Shown in pieces: positions 63,622 to 64,000 of a DNA stretch of 64,000 nucleotides (position 1 is its first letter; every line of letters begins with the position of its first letter). Location: assembly GCF_004378355.1 (NCBI RefSeq), contig NZ_SNUB01000007.1, positions 62,001-126,000 of the forward strand. The letters run 5' to 3'. This DNA is from Psychromonas algicola. Lineage in GTDB: Bacteria; Pseudomonadota; Gammaproteobacteria; Enterobacterales; Psychromonadaceae. A program made the position numbers and the translations under genes. The notes beneath the pieces were generated by a model that was given only the letters and a program-made list of their open reading frames with translations, did no database searches and was not told the DNA's origin.

Positions 63622-64000
63622 TTATTTGTAATTCGGAGCAATCATTGCGTTTGTTGTTTTCTTATCAAACACTGTGATCACATCTTGACGGAAGTAAAGT
63701 TTGTTCAAATTCTCTAAGTGAGTAATTTGTCCATGAGTTTCCACTTTGATTACAAATGGTTTACCTAAAATTTTACAATGTAAAAGCGCTTCCGAACCTA
63801 GTGTTTCTACTAAATCAATAGATACATTGATTTCAGTTGAGTTTTCAGTTGGTTCAATATCGATATACTCTGGACGAATACCGAAAATGATTTCATCACC
63901 GTCTTTTAATTGCTCAAGAGTAGGAAGAAGACAACGTTGGCCTTCAAATAAGCCGTAGCAACCTTCAGGTGTTACTTCAGCTGTTGCTTCGATTAAGTTC
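63622..64000 (-). CDS. ABC transporter ATPase, MalK/AlgS type (C-terminal part only)
   Basis: The last 126 codons of a sugar-importer ATPase; the rest lies beyond the right edge. The visible part is the C-terminal TOBE regulatory region (GDEIIFGIRPEYIDIEP, LVETLGSEALLHCKILG), as in MalK, MsmX and AlgS. It heads the visible part of the operon and supplies ATP hydrolysis for both permeases. Confidence 0.85.
   Translation of the reverse strand, partial: NLIEATAEVTPEGCYGLFEGQRCLLPTLEQLKDGDEIIFGIRPEYIDIEPTENSTEINVSIDLVETLGSEALLHCKILGKPFVIKVETHGQITHLENLNKLYFRQDVITVFDKKTTNAMIAPNYK

Overview
The window is about 64 kb of AT-rich chromosome (roughly 38% G+C by eye) from a marine-type gammaproteobacterium. 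The gene families, the TRAP and Mrp systems and the uronate/alginate-oligosaccharide genes would fit Psychromonas or a close relative. That placement is inference from gene content; there is no rRNA, tRNA or ribosomal protein gene here to test it.

Layout. 1-4.1 kb: a Cache-domain sensor kinase cut by the left edge, next to a DctP-DctQ-DctM TRAP importer. 4.2-13.9 kb: housekeeping and unknown genes (YieH-like phosphatase, two membrane proteins, an MFS pump, a large LplT-PlsC-acyl-ACP-synthetase fusion with a divergent XRE regulator, a DUF1499 protein, a degenerate AAA-like protein). 14.2-14.6 kb: a collapsed GAF-GGDEF pseudogene. 15-19 kb: LysR regulator, beta-alanine:pyruvate transaminase and malonate-semialdehyde dehydrogenase. 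19.6-25.4 kb: a six-gene Mrp Na+/H+ antiporter operon with fused A and B subunits, bracketed by near-identical terminators.

25.9-32.7 kb is the accessory region. Two integron-type gene cassettes (26184 to about 27390) have 5' junctions and 3' R'' boxes that are exact complements, and no integrase is in view. The second cassette's attC is cut by an IS110 remnant, which is cut in turn by a REP-type Y1 (HUH) transposase element. Then comes a tandemly duplicated module of Y1 element, toxin C-terminal relic and Imm11/DUF1629 immunity gene, followed by two more small immunity-like genes. No full toxin gene is present, so this looks like an orphan-immunity array shuffled with a Y1 element.

32.8-43.4 kb encodes uptake and reductive breakdown of pyrimidines: an NMT1-type ABC importer, dihydropyrimidinase, N-carbamoyl-beta-alanine amidohydrolase, a RutR-like TetR regulator and PreT/PreA. 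Two sites match the E. coli RutR operator, one before the amidohydrolase and one before preT. With the aminotransferase and dehydrogenase at 16-19 kb, the window holds a complete route from uracil/thymine to beta-alanine and on to acyl-CoA.

43.5-48.5 kb: two head-to-head phosphoribosyltransferase paralogues, a CRP-site-linked 32-residue small ORF with its own terminator, a NIPSNAP protein, an acetyltransferase, a strongly codon-biased beta-hydroxyacid dehydrogenase and two small secreted proteins. 48.6-57.3 kb: a uronate cluster (UxuR-like GntR regulator, ManA-like isomerase, UxuA, UxuB-like reductase, histidine phosphatase, HlyU-family protein, chemoreceptor) with repeated TTGGTTAACCAA-type operators. 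57.9-64 kb: an AlgQ/AlgM-like oligosaccharide ABC importer with two tandem paralogous binding proteins and the 3' end of its ATPase gene at the right edge.

Functions are read from sequence motifs and recalled family knowledge; no database search was run.
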